A stretch of DNA of 64,000 nucleotides from Streptomyces tsukubensis (GCF_009296025.1 NZ_CP045178.1:5890001-5954000), one strand, 5' to 3'; numbered from the stretch's first letter, positions 34,517-46,279 are shown. Numbers and translations are program-made. The notes: generated by a model from the letters alone, not told the origin.

Positions 34517-35854
34517 GTGACCCCCGCCGAGCTCTCCCGAACCGTGCTGCACGCCGTGCGTCGTGCCGTGGTCGCGGATGAGATCCGGCTCGTCGGCGCC
34601 GGGCCCCCCGAGCGGGTCCTCGTCGAGCGGCCCCGGCCCGGGGGGCGCGGGGACTACGCCACCGGGATCGCCCTCCAACTCGCCGGTTCCGTGGCTGGGC
34701 GCTCCGCCCTCGACGTGGCCCGTGTGCTGCGTGAACGGCTCGTCCGGGCCGACGGGATCGCCGGGGTCGACATCACCGGGCCCGGGTTCCTCAACATCAC
34801 CCTCGGCGGGGACCCGGGGACCGCGCTCGTCGCCGAGATCCTGCGTGACGGCCTCCGCTACGGGTACGGCGACAGCCTCGCCGGGCAGCCCCCCCTCGTA
34901 CTGCGCGCCGCACCGGGCGAGATCCGCGCGGAACTCGTCGCCCAGGTCCTCGTGGGGATCATCCGTAGCCAGGGCGGCGCCGTCGAGAGTGACGGCTGGG
35001 TCGCCGATGGTGGCTCTTCCGTCAGTGGCGGTCCGCCTCTCGCCGGGCGTCCCTCCGCTGTACGCGACACCCACGGCCATGCGTGGGAATCCCCCGCCGA
35101 CCGGCCTCCCGAAGCCGTCACCGCCGACCGTTCCCCGGTCGCCCCGGTCGCCCCGGTCGCCCAGGTCCGCCCCGTACCTCCGGACGGCGACCCGCGCTCC
35201 CTCGGTCCCGACGCCTGCCGCTGGGTCCTGCTCTCTCCCGCCGCGCACGACCGGCCCCGTATCGGACCCGATGTCCTGGCCCAGCGTGCGGAGAACCCTC
35301 TCTTCCGTGTGCGGTACGCGTACTCCCGGACCCGCGCCCTCACCCGTAACGCCCGTGACCTCGGGTTCGAGGCCTCGCCCGGCCCCGTCGCCGCCGACCT
35401 GGTGCCCGCCCCTGTCGCCGCCGGTCCGCCGCCAGGCCCCTCCGCCGCTCCGACGCCTCGCCCCGCTGCCGCCGACCCGGCCTCCGGCCCTGTCGCCGCC
35501 GGTCATACGCCCGGCTCCGTCACCAACCGTCATACGCCCGGCCGCAGCCCCGTACAGCAGCTCGCCCCCCTGCCCCCATCCCCTGAGGCCGATTTGCTCG
35601 GCGCTCTCGGCGATCATCCCCTCGCCCTGCGCGCCGCGGCCGCGCACCGCGCTCCCGACCGGCTGGCCAGGCACCTCGTGCGCGTCGCCGATACCTTTTT
35701 GCTGTTTCATGATCAGTGCGGCGGTGTGCTGCCGTCCGGTGATGAGAAACCCTTGGCCGCCCACCGCGCCCGGCTCGCGCTCGCCGAAGCCGCCGGGACG
35801 GTGCTCGCCGGTGGCCTGTCCCTGCTCGGTATCAGCGCCCCCGAGTTTCTGTGA
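34517..35854 (+). CDS. nrtL: NrtL, ArgS-related anticodon-binding protein
   Basis: 445 residues from a GTG. The N-terminal part (VTPAELSRTVLHAVRRAVVA ... GRGDYATGIALQLAG) resembles the ArgS N-terminal additional domain (PGFLNITLG), and the C-terminal part (HLVRVADTFLLFHDQC ... RLALAEAAGTVLAGGLSLLG) resembles the DALR anticodon-binding domain. The catalytic aminoacylation core (HIGH, KMSKS) is missing, replaced by a long Pro/Ala-rich low-complexity middle. It is an actinomycete paralogue of arginyl-tRNA synthetase of unknown role, placed just before lysA. Confidence 0.85.
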   Translation: MTPAELSRTVLHAVRRAVVADEIRLVGAGPPERVLVERPRPGGRGDYATGIALQLAGSVAGRSALDVARVLRERLVRADGIAGVDITGPGFLNITLGGDPGTALVAEILRDGLRYGYGDSLAGQPPLVLRAAPGEIRAELVAQVLVGIIRSQGGAVESDGWVADGGSSVSGGPPLAGRPSAVRDTHGHAWESPADRPPEAVTADRSPVAPVAPVAQVRPVPPDGDPRSLGPDACRWVLLSPAAHDRPRIGPDVLAQRAENPLFRVRYAYSRTRALTRNARDLGFEASPGPVAADLVPAPVAAGPPPGPSAAPTPRPAAADPASGPVAAGHTPGSVTNRHTPGRSPVQQLAPLPPSPEADLLGALGDHPLALRAAAAHRAPDRLARHLVRVADTFLLFHDQCGGVLPSGDEKPLAAHRARLALAEAAGTVLAGGLSLLGISAPEFL

Positions 35855-35867
35855 GAGAGATAGAACA

Positions 35868-37280
35868 ATGAGCCGTTCAGCCCACCCCGCAGGGCCGCGT
35901 CACGCCGACGTACTCCCCGAAGGGCACTACAGCGCGCCGGCCGCCGACCTCAACACCCTGGACGACAAGGTCTGGGCCCGTACCGTCACGCGTGACGCGG
36001 ACGGTGTGGTGACCGTCGGCGGTCTCGACGTGACGCGGCTCGCCGAGGAGTTCGGTACGCCCGCGTACTTCCTCGACGAGGCCGACTTCCGGGCCCGCTG
36101 CCAGGAGTGGCGCGGGGCCTTCGGCACCGACGCCGATGTCTTCTACGCCGGCAAGGCGTTCCTTTCGCGCGCCGTCGTGCGCTGGTTGTACGAGGAGGGT
36201 CTCAACCTCGACGTGTGCTCGGGCGGTGAGCTGACCACCGCGCTCGCCGCGGGGATGCCCGCCGAGCGCATCGCCTTCCACGGCAACAACAAGACGCCCG
36301 AGGAGATCGAGAAGGCCGTCAGCGTCGGGGTCGGGCGGATCGTCGTCGACTCGTTCCTGGAGATCGCCCGCGTCGCCCACATCGCCCAGGGGCTCGGCAA
36401 GCGGCAGCCCGTACAGATCCGGGTCACCGTCGGCGTCGAAGCGCACACCCACGAGTTCATCGCCACCGCCCACGAGGACCAGAAGTTCGGCATCGCCCTC
36501 AGTGACGGCTCCGCGGAGATCGAGGGAGGGCCCGCCGCCGAGGCCGTGCGCCGGGTGCTCTCCCTCGACGGGCTCGAACTGGTCGGCATCCACTCACACA
36601 TCGGCTCGCAGATCTTCGACATGGCGGGGTTCGAGGTCTCCGCCAGGCGCGTCGTCGGTCTGCTCGCCCGGATCCGCGACGAGCACGGCGTCGAGCTGCC
36701 CGAGATCGACCTCGGCGGCGGCCTCGGCATCGCCTACACCTCCGACGACGACCCGCGTGAGCCGCACGAGATCGCCAAGGCCCTCAGCTCGATCGTCACC
36801 CGCGAGTGCGAGGCCGCCGGGCTGCGGGTGCCGCGCATCTCCGTCGAGCCGGGGCGCGCCATCGTCGGACCCACCGCCTTCACGCTCTACGAGGTCGGCA
36901 CCATCAAGCCCCTCGAAGGGCTGCGGACGTACGTCTCCGTGGACGGGGGCATGTCCGACAACATCAGGACCGCGCTGTACGACGCCGAGTACAGCGTCGC
37001 GCTCGCCTCCAGGACCTCCGACGCGGAGCCGATGCTGGTGCGGGTCGTCGGCAAGCACTGTGAGAGTGGCGACATCGTCGTACGTGACGCGTTCCTCCCC
37101 GCCGACCTCGCGCCGGGCGACCTGATCGCCGTACCGGCCACGGGTGCTTACTGCCGGTCCATGGCGAGCAACTACAACCACGCACTTCGGCCGCCTGTCG
37201 TCGCTGTCCGTGACGGAGCGGCCCACACCATCGTGCGGCGCGAGACGGAGGAGGATCTCCTGCGTCTCGATGTCGGCTGA
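35868..37280 (+). CDS. lysA: diaminopimelate decarboxylase
   Basis: 470 residues, ATG 13 bases after nrtL; only a weak GAGAGAGA ribosome site. Fold type III PLP enzyme: Lys96 in VFYAGKAFLS binds PLP, phosphate is held near GGGLGIAY, with EPGRAIVG and CESGDI (active-site Cys of the neighbouring subunit). It converts meso-diaminopimelate to L-lysine, the last step of lysine synthesis. Followed after 125 bp by hom, the threonine branch of the same aspartate pathway. Confidence 0.97.
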   Translation: MSRSAHPAGPRHADVLPEGHYSAPAADLNTLDDKVWARTVTRDADGVVTVGGLDVTRLAEEFGTPAYFLDEADFRARCQEWRGAFGTDADVFYAGKAFLSRAVVRWLYEEGLNLDVCSGGELTTALAAGMPAERIAFHGNNKTPEEIEKAVSVGVGRIVVDSFLEIARVAHIAQGLGKRQPVQIRVTVGVEAHTHEFIATAHEDQKFGIALSDGSAEIEGGPAAEAVRRVLSLDGLELVGIHSHIGSQIFDMAGFEVSARRVVGLLARIRDEHGVELPEIDLGGGLGIAYTSDDDPREPHEIAKALSSIVTRECEAAGLRVPRISVEPGRAIVGPTAFTLYEVGTIKPLEGLRTYVSVDGGMSDNIRTALYDAEYSVALASRTSDAEPMLVRVVGKHCESGDIVVRDAFLPADLAPGDLIAVPATGAYCRSMASNYNHALRPPVVAVRDGAAHTIVRRETEEDLLRLDVG

Positions 37281-37288
37281 TGAAATAG

Positions 37289-37339
37289 ATGTCTCACGAT
37301 CCGGACGGGGGTAAGAAACGCCCGTCCGGTGCGTGAGAC
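37289..37339 (+). promoter_or_regulatory. hairpin between lysA and hom with a possible leader ORF
   Basis: GTCTCACG-at-CCGGACGGG pairs with CCCGTCCGG-tg-CGTGAGAC, 17 base pairs with one 2x2 bulge and an 11-base loop. ATG at 37289 opens a 15-codon frame (MSHDPDGGKKRPSGA) ending at 37336, with tandem Lys codons in the loop. It could be a terminator of lysA or an attenuator of hom. Confidence 0.55.
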
Positions 37340-37405
37340 TGGACCCACCGCGAAAACCTCCGCGATGAGGAAACCCCGCGCATAAGGACAAGGAAACGAG
37401 GTCGG

Positions 37406-38707
37406 ATGATGCGTACGCGTCCGCTGAAGGTGGCGCTGCTGGGCTGTGGGGTAGTCGGCTCAGAGGTGGCGCGCATCATGACGACGCACGCCGACGACCT
37501 CGCGGCCCGTATCGGCGCACCGCTCGAACTGGCCGGCGTGGCCGTCCGCCGCCCCGCCAAGGTCCGCGAGGGCATCGACCCAGCCCTCGTCACCACCGAC
37601 GCCACCGCCCTGGTCAAACGGGGCGACATCGACGTCGTGGTCGAGGTCATCGGGGGCATCGAGCCCGCCCGTACCCTCATCACCACCGCCTTCGAGCACG
37701 GAGCCTCCGTCGTCTCCGCCAACAAGGCGCTGCTCGCCAAGGACGGCGCCGCGCTGCACGCGGCGGCGCAGAAGCACGGCGCCGACCTCTACTACGAGGC
37801 CGCCGTGGCAGGAGCGATTCCCCTCATCAGGCCGCTGCGCGAGTCTCTCGCGGGCGACAAGGTCAACCGCGTCCTCGGGATCGTGAACGGCACCACCAAC
37901 TTCATCCTCGACAAGATGGACTCGACCGGCGCCGGATACCAGGAGGCCCTGGACGAGGCCACCGCGCTCGGTTACGCGGAGGCGGACCCGACCGCCGACG
38001 TCGAGGGGTTCGACGCCGCGGCGAAGGCCGCGATCCTCGCCGGGATCGCCTTCCACACCCGAGTGCGTCTCGACGACGTGTACCGCGAGGGCATGACCGA
38101 GATCACCGCGGCGGACTTTGCTTCCGCGAAGGCCATGGGCTGCACCATCAAGCTGCTCGCGATCTGTGAGCGCGCCTGGGACGGCGGCTCGGTCACCGCG
38201 CGCGTCCACCCCGCGATGCTGCCGCTCAGTCACCCCCTCGCCTCCGTGCGCGAGGCGTACAACGCGGTCTTCGTCGAGTCCGACGCCGCCGGGCAGCTCA
38301 TGTTCTACGGGCCGGGCGCGGGCGGCTCACCGACCGCCTCCGCCGTCCTCGGCGACCTGGTCGCCGTCTGCCGCAACAAGCTCAGCGAGGCCACGGGCCC
38401 CGGCGAGTCCGCCTACACGGGGCTGCCCGTCGACGGGATGGGCGCGGTCGTGACGCGCTATCACATCAGCCTCGACGTGGCCGACAAGCCGGGTGTGCTC
38501 GCTCAGGTCGCCACGGTCTTCTCCGAGCACGGCGTGTCCATCGACACGGTCCGCCAGCAGGGCCGTCAGGACGGCGGCGGCGAGGCTTCGCTCGTCGTCG
38601 TCACCCATCGAGCGCCCGACGCTGCCCTCTCCGGGACCGTCGAAGCGCTGCGCAGCCTCGACACCGTACGGGGCGTCGCCAGCATCATGCGGGTTGAAGG
38701 AGAGTAA
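37406..38707 (+). CDS. hom: homoserine dehydrogenase
   Basis: 433 residues. N-terminal NAD(P)-binding motif LLGCGVVGSEVAR, catalytic region (NGTTNFILDKM; GYAEADPTADVEGFDAA) and a C-terminal ACT domain (ISLDVADKPGVLAQVATVFS) that senses threonine or related amino acids. It reduces aspartate semialdehyde to homoserine. Two ATGs are adjacent; GAGGTCGG precedes. thrC begins 6 bases past the stop, so the two form an operon. Confidence 0.97.
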   Translation: MMRTRPLKVALLGCGVVGSEVARIMTTHADDLAARIGAPLELAGVAVRRPAKVREGIDPALVTTDATALVKRGDIDVVVEVIGGIEPARTLITTAFEHGASVVSANKALLAKDGAALHAAAQKHGADLYYEAAVAGAIPLIRPLRESLAGDKVNRVLGIVNGTTNFILDKMDSTGAGYQEALDEATALGYAEADPTADVEGFDAAAKAAILAGIAFHTRVRLDDVYREGMTEITAADFASAKAMGCTIKLLAICERAWDGGSVTARVHPAMLPLSHPLASVREAYNAVFVESDAAGQLMFYGPGAGGSPTASAVLGDLVAVCRNKLSEATGPGESAYTGLPVDGMGAVVTRYHISLDVADKPGVLAQVATVFSEHGVSIDTVRQQGRQDGGGEASLVVVTHRAPDAALSGTVEALRSLDTVRGVASIMRVEGE

Positions 38708-38713
38708 CCAGCA

Positions 38714-39769
38714 ATGACCCACCAGTGGCGCGGAATCATCGAGGAGTACCGGGACAGGCTTCCCGTGTCCGACACCACCGGGGCCGTGACGCTCCGGGAG
38801 GGCGGGACGCCCCTCGTGCCGGCGCAGGTGCTCTCCGAGCGCACCGGCTGCGAGGTGCACCTCAAGGTCGAGGGTGCCAACCCCACGGGATCCTTCAAGG
38901 ACCGCGGGATGACGATGGCGATCACCCGGGCCAAGGAGGAGGGCGCGAAGGCCGTCATCTGCGCTTCCACGGGCAACACCTCCGCCTCGGCCGCCGCCTA
39001 CGCGGTACGCGCGGGGATGGTCTGCGCCGTCCTCGTGCCCCAGGGCAAGATCGCGCTCGGCAAGATGGGCCAGGCCCTCGTGCACGGCGCCAAGATCCTC
39101 CAGGTCGACGGCAACTTCGACGACTGCCTGACGCTGGCCCGCAACCTCTCCGACAACTATCCGGTGGCGCTGGTCAACTCCGTCAACCCGGTACGTATCG
39201 AGGGGCAGAAGACCGCCGCGTTCGAGATCGTGGACATGCTCGGCGACGCCCCCGACGTCCACGTCCTGCCGGTCGGCAACGCGGGCAACATCACGGCCTA
39301 CTGGAAGGGCTACACCGAGTACGCCCGCGACGGTGTCAGCTCCCGCACCCCCCGGATGTGGGGTTTCCAGGCGTCGGGCTCCGCGCCCATCGTGCGCGGT
39401 GAGATCGTCAAGGACCCCTCCACGATCGCCACCGCGATTCGCATTGGCAACCCCGCATCCTGGCAGTACGCACTGGCGGCGCGGGACGAGTCCGGCGGCT
39501 TCATCGACGAGGTGACCGACCGTCAGATCCTTTCCGCCTACCGGCTTTTGGCCGCCCAGGAGGGTGTATTCGTCGAGCCCGCGTCGGCCGCCTCCGTCGC
39601 CGGTCTCCTGAAGGCCGCGGACGAGGGCAAGGTGGACCCGGGCCAGCGCATCGTCTGCACCGTCACGGGAAACGGCCTGAAGGACCCGGACTGGGCCGTC
39701 GCGGGCGCCCCGCAGCCGGTCACCGTCCCGGTGGACGCGGGCGCGGCCGCCGAACGCCTGGGGCTCTGA
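38714..39769 (+). CDS. thrC: threonine synthase
   Basis: 351 residues. PLP-binding Lys62 in [11 protein letters not shown], glycine-rich phosphate loop [10 protein letters not shown], and C-terminal [12 protein letters not shown]. Converts O-phosphohomoserine to threonine. GGAG ribosome site inside the end of hom. thrB follows only after a 568-bp gap, so it probably has its own promoter. Confidence 0.97.
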   Translation: MTHQWRGIIEEYRDRLPVSDTTGAVTLREGGTPLVPAQVLSERTGCEVHLKVEGANPTGSFKDRGMTMAITRAKEEGAKAVICASTGNTSASAAAYAVRAGMVCAVLVPQGKIALGKMGQALVHGAKILQVDGNFDDCLTLARNLSDNYPVALVNSVNPVRIEGQKTAAFEIVDMLGDAPDVHVLPVGNAGNITAYWKGYTEYARDGVSSRTPRMWGFQASGSAPIVRGEIVKDPSTIATAIRIGNPASWQYALAARDESGGFIDEVTDRQILSAYRLLAAQEGVFVEPASAASVAGLLKAADEGKVDPGQRIVCTVTGNGLKDPDWAVAGAPQPVTVPVDAGAAAERLGL

Positions 39770-40337
39770 CCTCGGGGCGGAACTCGTACGGGCCGGATCC
39801 GGAGACAGCGGCACGATTAGGGCCAGGGCCAGGGCCAGGGCCAGGGCCAGGGCAACGGTCGGGGCCAGGGCAACGGTCGGGGCCGGGGCCGTCCGGGGCG
39901 CGGCCCGAGGGTCCGCCTGCCCGGCCGTTCGCGTTCCGGCCGCCCGCGCACGGCGGTCGGAACAAGGCGGAATCCGCCGCTCCACCCACAGGCAGCCGAT
40001 CGCGTACGGAATCAGGCAACCGGAGGCGGTCCGGGCGCGTCCGGTACGGGAGAGAGGCTTCGTGGGCGGACCCGGCCGGGCCCGGTCCCGTACGGGACCG
40101 CGTGGGGGATCGCACGGGGGGTCGCACAGGGGGGCTTGGCGACACGCTTCGTGCGCCTCCTGTGCGCCCTATGTCGCCACTGAACCTTCCTTCGATAGGC
40201 TGTACCCAACCCGCCCGCCGCATTTGCCGCGGTGCTGCTGCCGTTGTGGCCTCTGGGTGATTTCGCAGCTCTTCGAAAATCTTGCACATCTCGCATATCT
40301 GGCACATGTCCGCAGTCACAAGGAGAGTCATCGAGCG
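39770..40337. other. thrC-thrB gap with GGCCAG repeats
   Basis: 39822-39885 holds six or more tandem GGCCAG units followed by two copies of an 18-bp unit containing GGCAACGGTCGGGGCCAG. The rest has no gene. Near thrB the sequence becomes less GC-rich (40250-40320), as expected for a promoter, ending in AAGGAGAG. Confidence 0.6.
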
Positions 40338-41255
40338 ATGGCCGGTCCCGCGTTCCGCGCCGCCGCCGTCAGGGTGCGCACCCCCGCCACCAGCGCCAAT
40401 CTCGGTCCGGGCTTCGACGCCTTCGGACTGTCGCTGGGGCTCTACGACGACGTTGTCGTCAGGGTGGCCGACGCCGGCCTGCACATCGACATCGCAGGTG
40501 AGGGCAGTGAGACACTGCCGCGCGACGAGCGCCATCTGCTCGTACGCTCCCTGCGCACCGCCTTCGACCTGCTCGGCGGACAGCCGCGCGGCCTGGAGAT
40601 CGTCTGTGCCAACCGCATCCCCCACGGCCGCGGTCTCGGCTCCTCCTCCGCCGCCATCTGCGCCGGAATCATGGCCGCCCGCGCCGTGACGACCGGGGGC
40701 GACGCGCGCCTCGACGACGCCGCGCTGCTGGAGCTTGCCACCGAGATCGAGGGTCACCCCGACAATGTCGCCGCCTGTCTGCTGGGCGGCTTCACGCTCT
40801 CCTGGATGGACGGGGGAGCGGCCAGGGCCATCCGTATGACACCCGCGGATTCCGTCGTTCCGGTGGTTTTCGTACCGGGCCGGCCCGTCCTCACGGAGAC
40901 CGCGCGGGGACTGCTGCCCCGCACCGTCCCGCATGTGGACGCCGCCGCCAACGCGGGCCGCGCCGCGCTCATGGTCGAGGCCGTGACCAGGCGGCCCGAG
41001 CTGCTGTACGCGGCGACCGAGGACCGGCTGCACCAGGAGTACCGAGGGCCGGCGATGCCGGAGAGCCTGGCCCTGGTGGAGCGGCTGCGCGCGGACGGCG
41101 TGCCCGCGGTGATTTCCGGTGCGGGACCCACGGTCCTCGCGCTGGTACAGGACGACACGGCTGACAAGGTCGTGGGGCTGGCGGGGGACGAGTGGGCGGC
41201 CGATCGCCTCGCACTCGACACCGCGGGCGCGAGTGTGCTGCCTCTGGCGCCGTGA
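40338..41255 (+). CDS. thrB: homoserine kinase
   Basis: 305 residues; ATG preceded by AAGGAGAG (spacing slightly long). GHMP kinase: N-terminal TPATSANLGPGFDAFG, ATP-binding PHGRGLGSSSAA, and C-terminal ISGAGPTVLAL. Phosphorylates homoserine to O-phosphohomoserine, the substrate of ThrC. It ends 373 bp before rho. Confidence 0.96.
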   Translation: MAGPAFRAAAVRVRTPATSANLGPGFDAFGLSLGLYDDVVVRVADAGLHIDIAGEGSETLPRDERHLLVRSLRTAFDLLGGQPRGLEIVCANRIPHGRGLGSSSAAICAGIMAARAVTTGGDARLDDAALLELATEIEGHPDNVAACLLGGFTLSWMDGGAARAIRMTPADSVVPVVFVPGRPVLTETARGLLPRTVPHVDAAANAGRAALMVEAVTRRPELLYAATEDRLHQEYRGPAMPESLALVERLRADGVPAVISGAGPTVLALVQDDTADKVVGLAGDEWAADRLALDTAGASVLPLAP

Positions 41256-41280
41256 ACACACGGTTGCTGGAAAAGAGAGG

Positions 41281-41308
41281 GGGAATATTTGTTGGATCCG
41301 GTAGTGTT
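41281..41308 (+). promoter_or_regulatory. possible SigR-type promoter of rho
   Basis: GGGAAT (41281-41286), 19 bases, GTT (41306-41308), about 320 bp before the rho start; SigR prefers GGGAAT-18-GTT. The long leader (41310-41628) contains imperfect hairpins and no other gene. Confidence 0.4.
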
Positions 41309-41628
41309 AATCTCAAGTCTGCACCCGACCTCAGTATGGCGAGGTGCTTCGTGTCCCCGTCAGGGACAACCCTTCTTCCGGGAGCCTCCTGAATTGCTCG
41401 GTGCCCCGCACTGAGCAGTGCCGAGCCCGCTCCGGAACGGGCGTGACCGATCCGCGTGACATCGCACTCCGGTGCCGCGGACCAGGGGATCGCCATCATC
41501 ACCGCATTCTTCCGCCGCACAGGCGGACCACCGCCCCGGCCCGGTCCGTATACCGAGGACCTCAGCCGGACAGCACAACCGGTCGCCGAGCCAGACAGGC
41601 CGACGTCCGCTCCAGGGAAGGACCCTTC

Positions 41629-43776
<2,148 letters not shown>

Positions 43777-43820
43777 GCCGGCCACGTCGGCGCGGTAACC
43801 GCACGCGGTAACCGCGAGAG

Positions 43821-43864
43821 AGGGGCCACCCCCGTCACCACGGTGACGGGGGTGGCCCCTTTTC
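43821..43864 (+). terminator. intrinsic terminator of rho
   Basis: AGGGGCCACCCCCGTCACC pairs with its complement at 43842-43860, followed by TTTT. One of the strongest classical terminators in the window. Confidence 0.9.
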
Positions 43865-43869
43865 GTGCC

Positions 43870-44379
43870 TGTGTCCCGTGTCACCCGGGCGGGCCCGTAG
43901 CGCGTGGGGATCCGGTGCGTGGCTGTGCCGACGCTTGTGCGCGGACGTAGGGAAAGTACGACGGACGAAGAACTCGGGGGTCAACTACCCTTGACGAAAA
44001 GGGTGATTCCGTATCGGAAGGTTCCGTCGGGGGCGGATGGAACCGCGATGCGCCGGCTCCTCACGGGTCCCGGAGGTGCGATGTGGCCTCGCGGTTCCCA
44101 CACGCCCGGCTTCGAGACCTTTGCCACAGGGGCCACGCACGGTGACGGTCGGGTGCGGGGTGGCTGCTTCCGGGGAAATCCCAGGTGGGGAGGGGTGACA
44201 TTCGGCCAGGATCGCCGTCATTCGGCACGCAGGCGAGCCATCGGTGGCTCAGGACGCTGTGCGAGTCTTTCCGGGTCCGCTGGTCTCTTCGGATGCGGTC
44301 GCACACCAGACGGGCGACCGCACACATGCCTGACCCGGATGGCTGGGGGTAGCCGAACGCCACGAAAGCTGAGGAGTAC
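43870..44379. other. leader region of the LCP gene
   Basis: No gene. Contains ACCCTT/AAGGGT (43987-44004) around TTGACG, and a 9-bp hairpin TGCGGTCGC / GCGACCGCA (44294-44322) about 60 bases before the start. AGGAG precedes the ATG. Confidence 0.5.
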
Positions 44380-45495
44380 ATGTCTGAGGACAGCACGGCC
44401 CCGGATACCGCGGAACGCCGCGCCGGTGGCAGGGGAAGACGCCGCAAGCCGCGTCCCAAGCGCAAGGCGCTGGCCATCACGGCCTGGACCGCCGCGGGCG
44501 TCATCGTCGTCGGTGGAGCAGGCGCCGGCTACGCGTACTTCAAGCTCGACGGCAACATCAAGGGCGTCGACATCAACTCCGCGCTCGGCGGACACCGCCC
44601 GCAGAACGTCGACAACGGCTCGCAGGACATCCTCGTGCTCGGTTCGGACTCCCGCTCGGGCGACAACGCCAAGTACGGCAAGGACGAGGGCACGGCCCGC
44701 TCGGACACCGCGATGGTGGTGCACGTCTACAAGGGCCACAAGAAGGCCAGCGTCGTCTCCATCCCGCGCGACACCCTGATCACCCGCCCCGACTGCGCCG
44801 ACGACAAGGGCAGGACCGTCCCTGGCGGGCAGCGGCAGATGTTCAACACGGCCTACGAGGCGGGCGGCCCTGCCTGCGCGGTCAAGACCGTCGAGGCGAT
44901 GTCGGGCGTCCGTATGGACCATTACGTCGAGGTCGACTTCAGCGGCTTCAAGAAGCTCATCAACACCCTTGGTGGCGTGGACATCACCACGAAGAAGGCC
45001 ATCGAGGACGACAAGAGCCATCTGCACCTCCAGCCGGGCAAACACACCCTCACCGGTGAGCAGAGCCTCGGTCTCGTCCGCACCAGGCACGGCATAGGGG
45101 ACGGCAGCGACCTCGGCAGGATCCAGCTCCAGCAGGCGTTCATCAAGGCGCTGCTGGACAAGGTCAAGCACGTCGGTGTCTTCAGCAGCCCCAAGAAGGC
45201 GTACGACCTGGCCTCGACCGCCACGAGCGCCGTCACCACCGACTCGGAGCTGAGTTCCGTACGGTCGCTGGCCGGGTTCGCGAGCGGGCTCAAGGGGATA
45301 GGAGCGGGCGACATGAAGATGGTCACGCTCCCCGTCGAGTACGACCCCGCCGACATGAACCGCGTCATCCCGCAGGAGAAGGCGGACCAGCAGGTCTGGA
45401 AGGCGCTGCGGAACGACAAGCCCGTGCCCGCCTCCGCCACGAAGGACTCGGCGGGCGACAAGGGCGAGGCCGACGAGGTCGTATCCGGCGGCTGA
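44380..45495 (+). CDS. LytR-CpsA-Psr (LCP) family protein
   Basis: 371 residues. Short Arg/Lys-rich cytoplasmic tail, one membrane segment (AWTAAGVIVVGGAGAGYAYF), then an LCP domain: LVLGSDSRSGD, SDTAMVVHV, SIPRDTLI, GVRMDHYVEVDF and LVRTRHGIGDGSDLGR hold the conserved Asp and Arg residues for polyprenyl pyrophosphate. LCP enzymes attach wall polymers to peptidoglycan outside the membrane. The coding end runs into an 8-bp tandem repeat that supplies the stop codon. Confidence 0.93.
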   Translation: MSEDSTAPDTAERRAGGRGRRRKPRPKRKALAITAWTAAGVIVVGGAGAGYAYFKLDGNIKGVDINSALGGHRPQNVDNGSQDILVLGSDSRSGDNAKYGKDEGTARSDTAMVVHVYKGHKKASVVSIPRDTLITRPDCADDKGRTVPGGQRQMFNTAYEAGGPACAVKTVEAMSGVRMDHYVEVDFSGFKKLINTLGGVDITTKKAIEDDKSHLHLQPGKHTLTGEQSLGLVRTRHGIGDGSDLGRIQLQQAFIKALLDKVKHVGVFSSPKKAYDLASTATSAVTTDSELSSVRSLAGFASGLKGIGAGDMKMVTLPVEYDPADMNRVIPQEKADQQVWKALRNDKPVPASATKDSAGDKGEADEVVSGG

Positions 45496-45531
45496 GCGGC
45501 TGAGCGGCTGAGCGGCTGAGTGGCTGAGCGG
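45488..45531. repeat. 8-bp tandem repeat GCGGCTGA
   Basis: About 5.5 copies starting at the last codons of the LCP gene. Since 8 is not a multiple of 3, TGA falls in all three frames within three copies. The rest of 45532-45756 is GC-rich with no gene. Confidence 0.85.
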
Positions 45532-45756
45532 TCGCGCGGCCGAGTGCGGGTCGTGTGACGCGCGGGCGGACGGCGGGAACGGGACCGTCCACGCGGACCG
45601 TGTGCGGCCCCGGAGCGGGCTGTGCGAGCCGCCGGGAGCGTGCCCGCGGGTGGCTCGCGCGTGGCCCGGGAGATGGCTCGGGGGATGGTCCGGGAGTGTG
45701 CGGTACGGGCCCCCGCACCGCTCCCGACGGCAGATCGCGTCCCGCCCCGCCCCCGC

Positions 45757-45783
45757 GGGAATACCTGGCGCCCGACCCCGGTT
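45757..45783 (+). promoter_or_regulatory. SigR-type promoter of rpmE
   Basis: GGGAAT (45757-45762), exactly 18 bases, GTT (45781-45783): a perfect match to the consensus of the thiol-stress sigma factor SigR. Predicted leader about 95 bases. From memory, rpmE is a known SigR target in S. coelicolor. Confidence 0.75.
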
Positions 45784-45885
45784 TTGGGGGATGCGGTCAG
45801 TCCTGGCAGACTGGTACGTCGGTCCCGGTTCACGTGCACGCAATCCGCGTCGCGACCCGGCACCCTCCCGAATCTAGGAGACACC

Positions 45886-46110
45886 TTGAAGCGCGACATC
45901 CACCCCGAGTACGTCGAGACCCAGGTCAGCTGCACCTGCGGCGCGACGTTCACCACTCGTTCGACCATCGGCAGCGGCACCGTCCGCGCCGAGGTCTGCT
46001 CCGAGTGCCACCCGTTCTACACGGGCAAGCAGAAGATCCTCGACACCGGTGGCCGTGTGGCCCGCTTCGAGGCCCGCTTCGGCAAGGCCGCCGGCTCCGC
46101 CAAGAAGTAG
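45886..46110 (+). CDS. rpmE: 50S ribosomal protein L31
   Basis: 74 residues, TTG start with AGGAGA. Zinc-type L31: cysteines in VSCTCGATF and EVCSECHPF give the CxC...CxxC set. Located on the large subunit bridging to the small one. Zinc-binding thiols and the SigR promoter together fit a thiol-stress-responsive ribosomal protein. Confidence 0.97.
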   Translation: MKRDIHPEYVETQVSCTCGATFTTRSTIGSGTVRAEVCSECHPFYTGKQKILDTGGRVARFEARFGKAAGSAKK

Positions 46111-46118
46111 CGAGCCAC

Positions 46119-46170
46119 AGCGCCGGTCCCCGGCCGCTCCCGCACGGGGCGGCCGGGGCCGGCGCTTTTT
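46119..46170 (+). terminator. terminator between rpmE and prfA
   Basis: AGCGCCGG-T-CCCCGGCCGC pairs with GCGGCCGGGG-C-CGGCGCT, followed by TTTTT. Confidence 0.88.
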
Positions 46171-46279
46171 CTCTCAAGCCTTCCGCGGCAGGCGCCGCGC
46201 CCCTTTCGTACGTTCCCCTCATCCCACGCGCGGACAGATCCCGCGTGGGCGGGGGAGACCCCAGCCCAGGAGCCCGGAG

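Noticed and set aside
43900..44379. SigE-type cell-envelope stress promoter before the LCP gene
   Set aside because: GGAAC-like hexamers exist but none has a proper -10 at the right distance.
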